Shown here in pieces: positions 35,296 through 44,264 of a DNA stretch of 64,000 nt (positions are counted from its first letter, which is position 1; every line of letters begins with the position of its first letter). Made by a program: the position numbers and the translations under genes. Below the pieces are notes generated by a model. The model did not search any database. It was not told where the DNA came from and saw only the letters and a program-made list of their open reading frames with translations. Source of the stretch: JACKIP01 sp963710165 (GTDB lineage: Bacteria > Pseudomonadota > Alphaproteobacteria > Micavibrionales > Micavibrionaceae); NCBI GenBank assembly GCA_963710165.1, contig CAVPYZ010000001.1, positions 1 to 64,000 of the forward strand, given 5' to 3'.

Positions 35296-35847
35296 TTGTT
35301 TTTTAAATTTATAAAGATACTTTCTGTTACTGCATTAGCTTTAATTTTTTTGACAGTATTTATAGGAATAGGAGTGATTTATTATTCTGTATACCAAGAT
35401 GAAAAAGCTTGGAAAAAAAGCATACGCACTTTAATACCCGATAAAATAAAGACTGAAAGAGTAATAACTAGTGATTTTGAATATGCTTTACCAGGTGGGA
35501 TGTGTGTAGGCTTATCTTTTAAGCTTTCTAAAAAAACAATAGAACAGATAAATCAAGAAGGCCTTTCTTTTTTTGAAGATCTGACGCCATCTGAACAAGT
35601 TACATCTGGAAGTAAAATTGATTATTGGAAACCTTGGCAGCAAACGCCAGCTTTGAAAAATGATCAAAAACATATTTCGTTGCCAATAGGGTGTCTTGAA
35701 AATTTTGAAATTTTTTTAAAAAGTAATGACGATAATATTTTCTCAGATACTCAAAAATATTACACTTATAATAAACATCGTGGTCAGTCGATCTTGTGGA
35801 TATATCCAGAGTTACAAATTATAGTATATAGCAATTACTATAATTAA
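35296..35847 (+). CDS. Membrane-anchored protein of unknown function
   Basis: About 184 residues, read from a TTG at 35296 (no ATG is available before the hydrophobic helix), just after guaA. One N-terminal membrane segment (about residues 8-28, LALIFLTVFIGIGVIYYSV) anchors a soluble domain with aromatic and charged residues. Two cysteines (GGMCVGLSF and LPIGCLENF) could form a disulfide in the periplasm. The sequence is AT-rich compared with guaA, with many Lys and Ile codons, which may point to foreign or fast-evolving origin. No family recognised. Confidence 0.65.
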   Translation: MFFKFIKILSVTALALIFLTVFIGIGVIYYSVYQDEKAWKKSIRTLIPDKIKTERVITSDFEYALPGGMCVGLSFKLSKKTIEQINQEGLSFFEDLTPSEQVTSGSKIDYWKPWQQTPALKNDQKHISLPIGCLENFEIFLKSNDDNIFSDTQKYYTYNKHRGQSILWIYPELQIIVYSNYYN

Positions 35848-35944
35848 ATCGTTCTAAAAAATGCAACTGGAATTATAAAAATAAATATTTTACGATATTC
35901 AAGCACTTCTAACTTATAAAAGCTAATGTAATTTATACTTTTTA

Positions 35945-36861
35945 TTACTTATCTGGTACAAGCAAAGTTAATGCTTCCGGCTCTATTTTAAATTTGATAG
36001 GAGTGGTTAGCTCGAAAGGTTCGGCGTCTAGGCTGATGAGTTCTTTGGACTTTGCGCTTTTGAGGGTGACTGTTTTACACTCCCATTCCTGTATGGTCGG
36101 GTCCTTATGCCAGCCGCCGATGCCGAAACGCAGAAGAAGGCGCAGTTTTTCAAAGAAACTTTTTGGCATCGCCGAATAAATACCAAGTTTTCCTGCATTC
36201 AAAACGGGGCGGAAAAAGGGTCGTTCGGATATAAGACTTCTCATTATCCTGAGGGTTATAAACATTATTCGAAATGATGAGAGAGGTCGTTTTATGGCGC
36301 ACTGTGCGGTGATCTATTTCCAAGTCATATGTGATGGCTTTGCTGAAATCAAATTCCTGTAAGACGTAATAGAACAAATTTGTCAGCATGACCGGTTTGG
36401 GATCTTGGCGCATTTCTTCGCGTACGTTTACGCTCTTCGGCATCACACCAAGGGTGGCACCACATAGAAAAATTTTGTCATTCGCCATACCGACATCAAC
36501 CTTTTGCGCGTGAAACCCGTTCATGTACGCGCCCAAGGATTTTTCAATAGATTGCAGCGGAATGTTTAAATCACGCGCCATTAAATTCATCGTACCCAGC
36601 GGTAAAATACCAAAAGGAATACCTGTATTCATCAAAATATTGGCGCATCCGCAAACGGTTCCATCGCCGCCACCGATCAAAATGGATTGTTTTTCATCGG
36701 CGGATTTTAAGCGCTCAAAAATCTCTTCTATATTCAGAACGTACAGATTTTCAATCGGATAATCTTTTGCCGATAATTGTCTCACGTAATGCCTCTTCAC
36801 CCAAATCAAGCATATAGCCAGAGTTTTTATTGATGTAGATATCGAATTTTTTCGGGGTCAT
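35945..36861 (-). CDS. Lipid kinase of the diacylglycerol kinase catalytic family, frame breaks
   Basis: About 306 residues. The start FDIYINKNSG and the motif IGGGDGTVCGCANIL are those of the DAGK/YegS/sphingosine kinase family, followed by IPFGILPLGTMNLMARDL with the nucleotide-binding GTxN region. Breaks near 36780-36790 and 36237-36243 are single-base changes; joined, the C-terminal part gives a beta-rich domain ending EALTLLVPDK. Substrates in the family are diacylglycerol, ceramide or sphingoid bases. A ceramidase-like gene lies less than 1 kb away, so a sphingoid substrate is worth considering. Confidence 0.87.
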
Positions 36862-36939
36862 ATAACATTCACTCTGTTTGTTTCACTATAAACGCTTTAA
36901 AATGATAAACGTTACTAAAATATATAAATAAGGTTCAAA

Positions 36940-37290
36940 ATGCTTTTCGCTCTCCTCAAAGCCGCCATTTCCGGAATTATAATCGCCGTTGTGAGCGAGA
37001 CAGCCAAACGTAGCGCGGCATTTGGGGCGCTGATTGCGTCATTGCCGTTGGTGTCTGTCCTCTCAATGATCTGGTTATGGCAGGAAACAAAAGATAGTGA
37101 GCGTCTGGCAAACCACGCGGAGGCAACATTTTGGTTTGTATTGCCCTCTATGCCAATGTTTTTGGTTTTACCCGCACTATTAAGGCACGGCGTTGGTTTT
37201 TATCCGGCATTGGGATTGTCTTGTTTATTAACAGTTGTTCTGTATTTTATGATGATTTTTGTGTTGAGAAAATTCGGTATTCAGCTTTGA
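36940..37290 (+). CDS. DUF3147-family small membrane protein
   Basis: A 116-residue protein with four hydrophobic helices (about 1-18, 27-47, 62-82, 88-108). The start LLKAAISGIIIAVVSETAKRS and the SLPLVSVLSMIWLW segment match DUF3147. Function unknown. The end overlaps the next gene on the other strand by 10 bases. Confidence 0.85.
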   Translation: MLFALLKAAISGIIIAVVSETAKRSAAFGALIASLPLVSVLSMIWLWQETKDSERLANHAEATFWFVLPSMPMFLVLPALLRHGVGFYPALGLSCLLTVVLYFMMIFVLRKFGIQL

Positions 37291-37661
37291 TTTTCAGGAC
37301 GCATATTTAAAGGGCGCTTCATAAAGTCAAAGAAGTACTGATGCTCCTCCTCGGTCATATCTACGTTCACCTCCGCTAGATAGCTTCGCTCGGAAATGTG
37401 GGGTAGATAAGCCGTCAGATCATCATCTTTTTCTTGCGTGGCAAGCAGGATGGTGTCTTCATAGCTTAATTTTGCAGGAGAAATCTGGCTGAGAATATCT
37501 GCGCGTTGTTTTAAAGGGTTCGCATCGTCATTCACAGCAATTTGATCAGAAAAACGGCGGTTGAACCGATGAGAAGAATTTTTACGACGATCTCCTGCCT
37601 GATTTTGCTCCAGAAATTTTATTAATATTATCGACCATAATCCTCTAATACTTGTCAGCAT
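37281..37661 (-). CDS. Hypothetical protein
   Basis: A protein of about 126 residues if started at the ATG 37661. It is charged, with a short hydrophobic start (about residues 1-17) that may be a membrane anchor and a C-terminal acidic stretch VNVDMTEEEHQYFFDFMKRP. No family recognised. It overlaps DUF3147 by 10 bases at its end and lies head to head with the ceramidase-like gene, with only 14 bases between the starts. Confidence 0.6.
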   Translation of the reverse strand: MLTSIRGLWSIILIKFLEQNQAGDRRKNSSHRFNRRFSDQIAVNDDANPLKQRADILSQISPAKLSYEDTILLATQEKDDDLTAYLPHISERSYLAEVNVDMTEEEHQYFFDFMKRPLNMRPENQS

Positions 37662-37675
37662 CAAATAGTTCCCAC

Positions 37676-38365
37676 ATGAACTTTACAAATTTCGTAAATT
37701 ATATAACGTTTGACCATATGATTGATTTATATTGCGAACGTACAGGGCCGGAAATATGGTCAGAGCCACTAAATGCGCTTAGTAACGGGGCTTTTATTCT
37801 TGCGGCTGTTTTAATATTTTACCAAGCCAGTCAGCGCGATGTCTTGACCAAAGACGTCCTACTTCTCACAGGGCTAATCTTTGCTATAGGGATAGGCAGC
37901 GGGTTATTTCATTTATTTGCCACACAGATCACTTTATTGGCTGATGTTTTGCCAATATTGTTATTTCAGATTTCTTTTTTAATTATATATAGCCATGTAA
38001 TTATGAAGGCGCGTCTGAGAAAAGTTTTTACGCTTTTATCATTATTTATCCTTCTTACTGTTATCTCGGGAATGATCCCCAGAGATATTCTGAACGGAAG
38101 TGCGGGTTACTTTCCTGCCTTAATATTTGTGCTCGGCTTTGGCGTGTATCACTTTAAAACGTACCAGACGGGTCGATATTTATTACTGTATGCGACTGGT
38201 TTATTCGTTATGTCTTTGACGATGCGCACGGTTGATAGCTATATGTGCGATAGCATTCCTGTGGGAACACATTTCTTATGGCATATTTTCAATGCAGGCG
38301 TACTTTATTTGTGTACGTACGTCATCATACTTAATAAGCCAAGCGTTAAGCGCCTTCAAAGCTGA
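37676..38365 (+). CDS. Ceramidase-family (alkaline ceramidase-like) membrane protein
   Basis: A 229-residue integral membrane protein with seven hydrophobic helices. It has the alkaline ceramidase hallmarks: DLYCERTGPEIWSEPLNALSN near the start, GIGSGLFHLFAT with the metal-binding His and the nearby LLADVLPI with an Asp, and the C-terminal THFLWHIFNAG with two His. Such enzymes split ceramide into sphingoid base and fatty acid with zinc in the membrane. The start is not certain; MIDLYCERTG at about 37721 is the alternative. The lipid kinase lies nearby on the other strand. Confidence 0.85.
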   Translation: MNFTNFVNYITFDHMIDLYCERTGPEIWSEPLNALSNGAFILAAVLIFYQASQRDVLTKDVLLLTGLIFAIGIGSGLFHLFATQITLLADVLPILLFQISFLIIYSHVIMKARLRKVFTLLSLFILLTVISGMIPRDILNGSAGYFPALIFVLGFGVYHFKTYQTGRYLLLYATGLFVMSLTMRTVDSYMCDSIPVGTHFLWHIFNAGVLYLCTYVIILNKPSVKRLQS

Positions 38366-38576
38366 TTTTAACGCCGCGCTTTTTGAAATAAGATTGCATC
38401 ATCTTACGACCCGAGCGATTATTTTGTGCAAGGCGCGAGGTATCGAATGAAACATCCTTGACGCCCTCGGCTTGCATAGAGGATTTCAGATTTTTGATAT
38501 GTAGGTCAATATCCTCATTATCATTTTGCATTGATGTGTAAATAGCTTCTTTCGCGGTGTTTAAATCCATATTCAT
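38346..38576 (-). CDS. Small hypothetical protein
   Basis: A 76-residue protein with a plausible ribosome site (AGAGAG). It is acidic at the start and basic at the end (NRSGRKMMQSYFKKRG), with no signal or membrane segment. The end overlaps the ceramidase-like gene by 20 bases. No family recognised. Confidence 0.6.
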   Translation of the reverse strand: MNMDLNTAKEAIYTSMQNDNEDIDLHIKNLKSSMQAEGVKDVSFDTSRLAQNNRSGRKMMQSYFKKRGVKISFEGA

Positions 38577-38589
38577 CTCTCTAAAGTTA

Positions 38590-39258
38590 TTATGATGCTA
38601 TAACCGAACCGCTATAAAAATACCACCCTAAACCAATCAGGAAAAGGGCATTTCCGTACAGACCATGTTCAATTGTGACAAGGGCAAGCGATTTAGTACG
38701 TGCGTACGTCATGGCAAAGATCAGACCGCCTAGCAGACTAAGAGTTGGGGCAACAGGGTTAATATAGAGGATATGGGCATAGGCAAAGATAATGGCACTG
38801 GCAAGTATGAGCCCCTTTCCTGTTCCGAAAAAGACGTGGTAGCGCGCAAAAAAGAACGTACAGAAAACAAGTTCTTGAGGAAACGCCGATAAAACAGGAT
38901 AAGCGGTCAGCAAGACAGGAATGAATGCGGGATTACAATTCATAAGCCCGAATAGTCTATCCGGATCATATATGAAAAGAAAAACGAACATACCCAGGGC
39001 GGCAAACGCAAACCGGATCAACATCGGTTTCATATTATCCCACGTTACGGCGTCCCATTTCCAGAGTTGCCGCCATGACCTGTCATCTGTCAGCTTTAAA
39101 ACAATAAAAGCGTATAATGCGGCGCCATATAAAAAGCGGAACATCAGCGGCGCCCATGTGTAATAAATAATAATACCGGGAATAAGGATGCACAGAATAA
39201 AGAATTCTAGTGCGATGTATCCTTTATTTTGTAGGAGGTGTGATAGGGCTTGTTTCAC
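38590..39258 (-). CDS. CPBP-family intramembrane metalloprotease
   Basis: A 222-residue protein with about seven hydrophobic helices. The family motifs are visible in slightly unusual form: FPQELVFCTFFFARY (the EExxxR element, here QE), FAYAHILY with its His, and the last EHGLYGN. CPBP proteases cleave within membranes or process prenylated proteins. The start overlaps the end of the MFS transporter gene by 35 bases, so the two are probably one operon. Confidence 0.85.
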   Translation of the reverse strand: MKQALSHLLQNKGYIALEFFILCILIPGIIIYYTWAPLMFRFLYGAALYAFIVLKLTDDRSWRQLWKWDAVTWDNMKPMLIRFAFAALGMFVFLFIYDPDRLFGLMNCNPAFIPVLLTAYPVLSAFPQELVFCTFFFARYHVFFGTGKGLILASAIIFAYAHILYINPVAPTLSLLGGLIFAMTYARTKSLALVTIEHGLYGNALFLIGLGWYFYSGSVIAS

Positions 39259-40486
39259 TCTCTTGCTCTTTCATAATGCTTTCTGTCATAGGGGAAGACG
39301 TACGTACAGGCGTCATAATGTACGTGCCTTGATCCTCCGCAGCGACCGATTGGCTGCTACTCATACGATATAAGGCGAATGTGAACATTGCAAAGCTGAT
39401 CACAGCGATTGTGGCATAAAAGGAATTATAATCTATGACATCCATTAATGTTGAAACCAGAAGCGGGCTTATGGATGCCCCGACACCGTTAATCAAAACC
39501 ATCGTTGCGCTGGCACTCATAATTTGTTCTTTTTCCAGATGGTCATTTGTATGTGCCAAAGCAAGAGAATAAATAGACAAAGACAGCCCGCCAAGAAAAA
39601 ATATCATGACGTACGTACTGATAAAACTTTCAGTCGGCATGACGTACGCAATAGATGATAAGACACCAATAAATAACATCACTGCCGTCAAAACACGGCG
39701 TCTATCAAAACGGTCGGACAGCCAGCCAATCGGCATTTGAGAGCAGACGCCCCCAAGAATTAAAATGATCATATAAATCGATGTTTGGGAAACGTCATAT
39801 CCTATCTTGGTCGTGAAAACGGGGCCCATACTGAAAAAGATACTGGCAATCATGCCAGAAACGCACATTCCGGTCACGCCCAAGGGTGATAATCTGTATA
39901 ATTCCCTTAAGGCAATTTTTTTCGGCACCGTTATAAAAGGCGCCGGCCGTTTGCTGAGTGAAATGGGCAAAAGCGCAAGAGACACCAGAACCGAAGTCAT
40001 AACAAAAAGCTCTATTTCAGAGGGAGGTGCTAAGTTCATAAGAAACTGCCCGCAAATCATCCCGACATAACACAGCACCATATAGGTCGCCATGACCTTA
40101 CCCCGTGATTTGTTATCGGACGCGTCATTCAGCCAGCTTTCGATGACGATATACAATCCCGCATAGCTAAAACCTGTAAAAAGACGAATAATCGCCCAGA
40201 ACCAAGGATCAACAAACAGCCCGTGCATTAAAACAGTCGTCGAAGCAAGAGAGGCCAAGGCGGCAAAAACACGGATGTGCCCCACATTTTGAATTAGTTG
40301 CGGGCTAAGGCGGGAGCCGATCAGAAAGCCGAAATAATAAAAGGACATGATGAGCCCCGTTGTAAAGGAATCAAAGTTTTCGATAGAGGCACGTACCCCC
40401 AGAAGCGTTCCTTGCAAACCGTTACCGACCATGATCATGGTTAACCCGAAAAAGAGCGGCCAGTTGGAAATTACAGGTTTATTCAT
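39224..40486 (-). CDS. MFS transporter
   Basis: A 420-residue transporter with twelve predicted helices. Between helices 2 and 3 is FGFLIGSRLSPQLIQNVG; the second half has GWLSDRFDRRRVLTAV, the classic motif between helices 8 and 9. It resembles the YcaD-like branch of MFS. The substrate is unknown. A hydrophilic tail of about 50 residues rich in T, S and P follows the last helix. It is followed by the CPBP gene. Confidence 0.92.
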   Translation of the reverse strand: MNKPVISNWPLFFGLTMIMVGNGLQGTLLGVRASIENFDSFTTGLIMSFYYFGFLIGSRLSPQLIQNVGHIRVFAALASLASTTVLMHGLFVDPWFWAIIRLFTGFSYAGLYIVIESWLNDASDNKSRGKVMATYMVLCYVGMICGQFLMNLAPPSEIELFVMTSVLVSLALLPISLSKRPAPFITVPKKIALRELYRLSPLGVTGMCVSGMIASIFFSMGPVFTTKIGYDVSQTSIYMIILILGGVCSQMPIGWLSDRFDRRRVLTAVMLFIGVLSSIAYVMPTESFISTYVMIFFLGGLSLSIYSLALAHTNDHLEKEQIMSASATMVLINGVGASISPLLVSTLMDVIDYNSFYATIAVISFAMFTFALYRMSSSQSVAAEDQGTYIMTPVRTSSPMTESIMKEQESETSPITPPTK

Positions 40487-40587
40487 GAGCTTAAGATCTT
40501 AATAAATTTTCATATGTTATAATGCCCTTTCAGATCATATCTGATGCGGAAAAGCAATAAAATAAAACAGGGATAAAAAGAAAGTTT

Positions 40588-42138
40588 ATGGACACGCAAA
40601 CGCAAATGCTTTTGGATGCCGTGAATGCGCATTTCAGAGCCTATTTTGAAAGCGCACAACAACGATTTCCGAATGCGCTAGAAATGCTGAGCCGCGACGA
40701 AAACATCGCGTCATTGCGTGAAATATCAAACATAAAACCCGACTTATTAAGCGCTATTCGAAATGTGAAATCTGCGGACGTTTCAGAATTATTTGCAAGC
40801 TGCGATATAGAAGCGCTGGATTACAAATACAAAAGACTATATGACCGCCATTTACTCTATAAAGATGTGCCGGAAAAATTATTGGTTCAAAGAGAAAACT
40901 TGAGACGTACAGGTTATGTCATAATGGGACATGCACAGGATGCCAGACGATATGAGCGTCACGGATTTCAAGGCTATGTCGCACGTGCGCTGTTGGGAGA
41001 TATGGCACTTCACAGATCGGCAAGTTATATCGCGCATATTGAAAATGTATTTGAGAATGCACGTAAAATGAGTAAAATTCAGGCACGTACACTTGGGTTA
41101 AAGACACCTTACGAAGCCAATCTAGCGGATTTCACCCCCGGTATTCGACAAGACCAGTATGAGACTTTATTAAATACATTATTGAAAGATGCCGTAACGG
41201 CGCGTACGCATGTTTTGAAAATACAGAAAAAAGAGGCTATTCCACTACCGTCATTTTCATTGGCACAAGGACAACATCTAGTTGATTTAATATGTGATCT
41301 GTTGCCAATTAAAAATGACGAATATCGAACATATCTGCTGGAAGGTATTCCTTCGATGTGTATGGGCAATATTGCAACTATTAAATTTTCTGAAAACCCC
41401 CTCGTACTAGCCGAGACAATATTTCATGAACGGATCGGACACCTAGCGTACAGGTATCATGCAGATCAGGTAGGGGGTATTAGCGGATTTCATATGGATG
41501 AAGCACGTGCCCTGTCATTAGAGCGATTTTTTCTGAGGGAGGAGGGGGTATTTAAGCAAATCCTCCCTCTATTCGAAAAAGCGTATGGACAGGTACATGC
41601 TTCTTTTACAGTGGATAATTTGTTGAAGCTCACTCACATCGTACAAAGTATTCTCTCGGAGCGTACCTCTTCGGATGATTTGACGTATATTATTCAGGAA
41701 GTCATACGCGGTAAGGCGGAAATGTTGGTTATAAATGATAATTTACGTGTAAAAGACATGCCAGAGTATTTGGCAGAACAAACAGAGCAGGCATTGGGCC
41801 TGTCAGGATTAAACGGCTATCATATTATGAGAGAGACTTTTCAATGGCCATTATGTATGCAAGGCCATTTGGCATCTTACCCGCAAGGAATGGTTATGGC
41901 TGCGCAATTACATGCGGCAGCTAAAAAAACATTAAACAAGGATATGATTGATTTAAGTGAGGGCGAAAACGCCGCTTACTTTAAATTTATGAAGCAAAAT
42001 GTGGATGCGTACGGCTCTATAGTTTCAGCTAAAGACATAGTAGAAAAGGCGACAGGGCAAGATTATCTGGACATGACGAGCATAAAAGAATATTTACAAC
42101 AAAAGAAGGACGGGAATATTTCATCCCGTCCTTCTTAA
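40588..42138 (+). CDS. Divergent M32 carboxypeptidase-like protein
   Basis: A 516-residue helical protein. The layout resembles Taq-type carboxypeptidases: FTPGIRQDQYETLLNTLL, then a metal motif region TIFHERIGHLAYRYHAD, then ISGFHMDEARALSLERFFL in the place of the family HESQSR element, and later GHLASYPQGMVMAAQLHAA. The standard HExGH reads HERIGH here, with one extra residue, and HESQ reads HMDEA. Either the active site is rearranged or the enzyme is inactive. Assignment rests on the overall order. It ends in a hairpin shared with tsf. Confidence 0.6.
   Translation: MDTQTQMLLDAVNAHFRAYFESAQQRFPNALEMLSRDENIASLREISNIKPDLLSAIRNVKSADVSELFASCDIEALDYKYKRLYDRHLLYKDVPEKLLVQRENLRRTGYVIMGHAQDARRYERHGFQGYVARALLGDMALHRSASYIAHIENVFENARKMSKIQARTLGLKTPYEANLADFTPGIRQDQYETLLNTLLKDAVTARTHVLKIQKKEAIPLPSFSLAQGQHLVDLICDLLPIKNDEYRTYLLEGIPSMCMGNIATIKFSENPLVLAETIFHERIGHLAYRYHADQVGGISGFHMDEARALSLERFFLREEGVFKQILPLFEKAYGQVHASFTVDNLLKLTHIVQSILSERTSSDDLTYIIQEVIRGKAEMLVINDNLRVKDMPEYLAEQTEQALGLSGLNGYHIMRETFQWPLCMQGHLASYPQGMVMAAQLHAAAKKTLNKDMIDLSEGENAAYFKFMKQNVDAYGSIVSAKDIVEKATGQDYLDMTSIKEYLQQKKDGNISSRPS
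42103..42136. terminator. Hairpin at the ends of the M32-like and tsf genes
   Basis: AAGAAGGACGGGA and TCCCGTCCTTCTT make a perfect 13-base stem with an 8-base loop. It lies in the last codons of the M32-like gene. On the opposite strand it is followed by TTTTG and would end the rpsB-tsf message. Confidence 0.75.
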
Positions 42139-42152
42139 ATAATGTTTAGTGA

Positions 42153-43076
42153 TTAACCGTTAACAGCGGCCGCTACTTCTGCGGCAAAATCGGCTTCTTC
42201 TTTTTCAATGCCTTCACCAAGCTGGTAACGAACAAAGCCTGTTAGCTCTATTGGCGCACCAACTTCTGCTTCTGCATCTTTAAGAACTTTGCTTATTTTA
42301 CGCTCATTATCCATGACGTATGTCTGATCAAGAAGACAAATCTCGCCGTAGAATTTATTAACGCGTCCAGTCAGCATTTTCTCGATAATCTCTTCCGGCT
42401 TGCCTTCGGCCTTTGCAGCTTCACGAATAACATTTTTTTCGCGTTCCAGTTCGGTTGGATCAACTTCATCACGGTTCAGATATTTCGGGAAAGCCGCCGC
42501 AACGTGCATTGCAATCTGTTTGCCCAGTTCCTGAAGCTTTGCTTCATCGCCAGTTGATTCAAGAGCAACCAAAACGCCGATTTTACCTTTATTTGGTGTG
42601 ATTGCGCCGTGCATATAACCACTGACCACGCCATTAGAAACGGTCAATTTCTCTGCGCGACGGAATGTCATATTCTCACCAATTTTGGCGATCATTTCAG
42701 TTAGCTCACCCTTGATCTTTGCGCCGCTTTCGCTGTTGGTATCTGCGTAGGCTTCCGGTGCAGTGTCATTTTTCATGATGCGCTCTGTCAATTCACCAAC
42801 GTAGTTTTGGAAAATGTCATTGCGGGCAACGAAATCTGTTTCTGCGTTAACTTCGACGGCAACACCTGTTGTGCCTTCGGTCATGATTGAAACAAGACCT
42901 TCTGCCGCTGTACGTGATGATTTTTTATCCGCTTTTGCCATACCTTTTTGACGAAGGTAATCAACGGCGGCTTCCATATCACCATCAACTTCTGTTAGCG
43001 CTCTTTTCGCATCCATCATGCCTGCGCCTGTCTTCTCACGAAGGTCTTTGACCATGCTTGCTGTAATTTGTGTCAT
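42153..43076 (-). CDS. tsf: Elongation factor Ts
   Basis: A 307-residue nucleotide exchange factor for EF-Tu. The start ITASMVKDLREKTGAGMMD and the MDAKRALTEVDGDMEAAVD region are family signatures, and the TDFVARNDIFQNYV motif (TDFVAxN) is present. I placed the start at 43076, where AGGAGAAAATT gives the ribosome site; the longer frame adds non-family residues. It follows rpsB as in most bacteria. Frame intact. Confidence 0.96.
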   Translation of the reverse strand: MTQITASMVKDLREKTGAGMMDAKRALTEVDGDMEAAVDYLRQKGMAKADKKSSRTAAEGLVSIMTEGTTGVAVEVNAETDFVARNDIFQNYVGELTERIMKNDTAPEAYADTNSESGAKIKGELTEMIAKIGENMTFRRAEKLTVSNGVVSGYMHGAITPNKGKIGVLVALESTGDEAKLQELGKQIAMHVAAAFPKYLNRDEVDPTELEREKNVIREAAKAEGKPEEIIEKMLTGRVNKFYGEICLLDQTYVMDNERKISKVLKDAEAEVGAPIELTGFVRYQLGEGIEKEEADFAAEVAAAVNG

Positions 43077-43109
43077 AATTTTCTCTCCTTGTTTATTTGA
43101 TAACAAAAA

Positions 43110-43177
43110 TGTCATTCTGGGGAGGCTGAGATAAAATCATTACTGATTAAATATCGCGCAGCCATTCAGGATGACAT
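43110..43177. repeat. Palindromic element between rpsB and tsf
   Basis: ATGTCATTCTGGGGAGGCTG at the left and CAGCCATTCAGGATGACAT at the right form the arms of an element of about 68 bases, related in its ends to the cassette repeats. It is the only member I found outside the cassette. It lies in the rpsB-tsf message, where it may tune the amount of tsf. Confidence 0.7.
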
Positions 43178-43188
43178 TAATGGCTTAC

Positions 43189-44072
43189 CTAAGCTTGTGC
43201 TGTTTTCTTTGGGGCAACAACATCTGCAACTTTATCGGAAGATTGCTCTACTTCTTTATTTGCAACTTCGTCTAGTCCGGCTTTTTCATCCTGTTTTGCC
43301 GCAGCGGCAGTTTTTGGTGCGGCCTGATCATCAGGAAGCGCAACATTCAATTCAGGATTTAAACCGGCATCTGCACCAGATGAATTCAACTCTTTTGACA
43401 TACCGTCAAGAACAGCTGCAACAGCCAGATCACAATAAAGTTCAATCGCGCGTATCGCATCGTCATTACCGGGAATCGGGAAATCAATTCCGGCAGGATC
43501 AGAATTCGTATCAAGAACAGCAAAAACAGGAATACCCAGTTTGTTGGACTCTTTAATCGCGATATCTTCCTTATTTGTATCAATAATGAAAACCGCGTCC
43601 GGCTTGCCGCCCATTTCGCGAATACCACCGATAGAAAGCTCAAGCTTGTCACGCTCACGCGTCATCATCAGTGTTTCTTTTTTGTCAGGCCGGTATGTTC
43701 TCTTGAAAGTAACTCGTCCAGTTCTTTCAGGCGTTTGATTGAGCCAGAAATTGTATTCCAGTTTGTCATCATACCGCCAAGCCAACGATAATTCACGTAA
43801 TATTGACCGCAACGCTGTGCCGCGTTTTTAATCTTGTCCTGTGCCTGACGTTTTGTGCCGACAAACAGAACACGACCGCCCTTGGCTGCGATATCACGCA
43901 AGCCATTTAATGCTGTATCCAGCATAGGAACAGTTTGTTGTAAATCGATAATGTGAACATTATTACGAACCCCGAATATGAAGGGTTTCATTTTTGGATT
44001 CCAGCGACGTGTGTGGTGTCCGAAGTGAATACCAGCTTCCAGCAGCTGGCGCATTGTAAATTCTGCAGCCAT
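43189..44072 (-). CDS. rpsB: Ribosomal protein S2, one frame break
   Basis: About 295 residues. The N-terminus AAEFTMRQLLEAGIHFGHHT, the KMKPFIFGVRNNVHIIDLQ segment and KPDAVFIIDTNKEDIAIKES are standard. Reading shifts in the T run 43678-43683 (six T; seven give TKKETLMM). Because S2 is essential, this is read as an error. The C-terminal tail of about 60 residues (after NVALPDDQ) is K/E/A-rich and longer than in Escherichia coli. The start was set at 44072. Confidence 0.95.
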
Positions 44073-44264
44073 TTTAATCTCCTTTGTTAGTGCGTCTATA
44101 GAGCTGAACCAGTTAAGGCACAAAGTATTTGCTCTATATGTGAATTTAGTTATCTGGGTTATAAGCGATAGAGCCTATCAAACGCAAGTAAAAAAATTGT
44201 AAAAAGCGCACTTTAATGTGCATTGCAACATGATTTCTTAGGAATTTTGACGTATCCTGAATAT

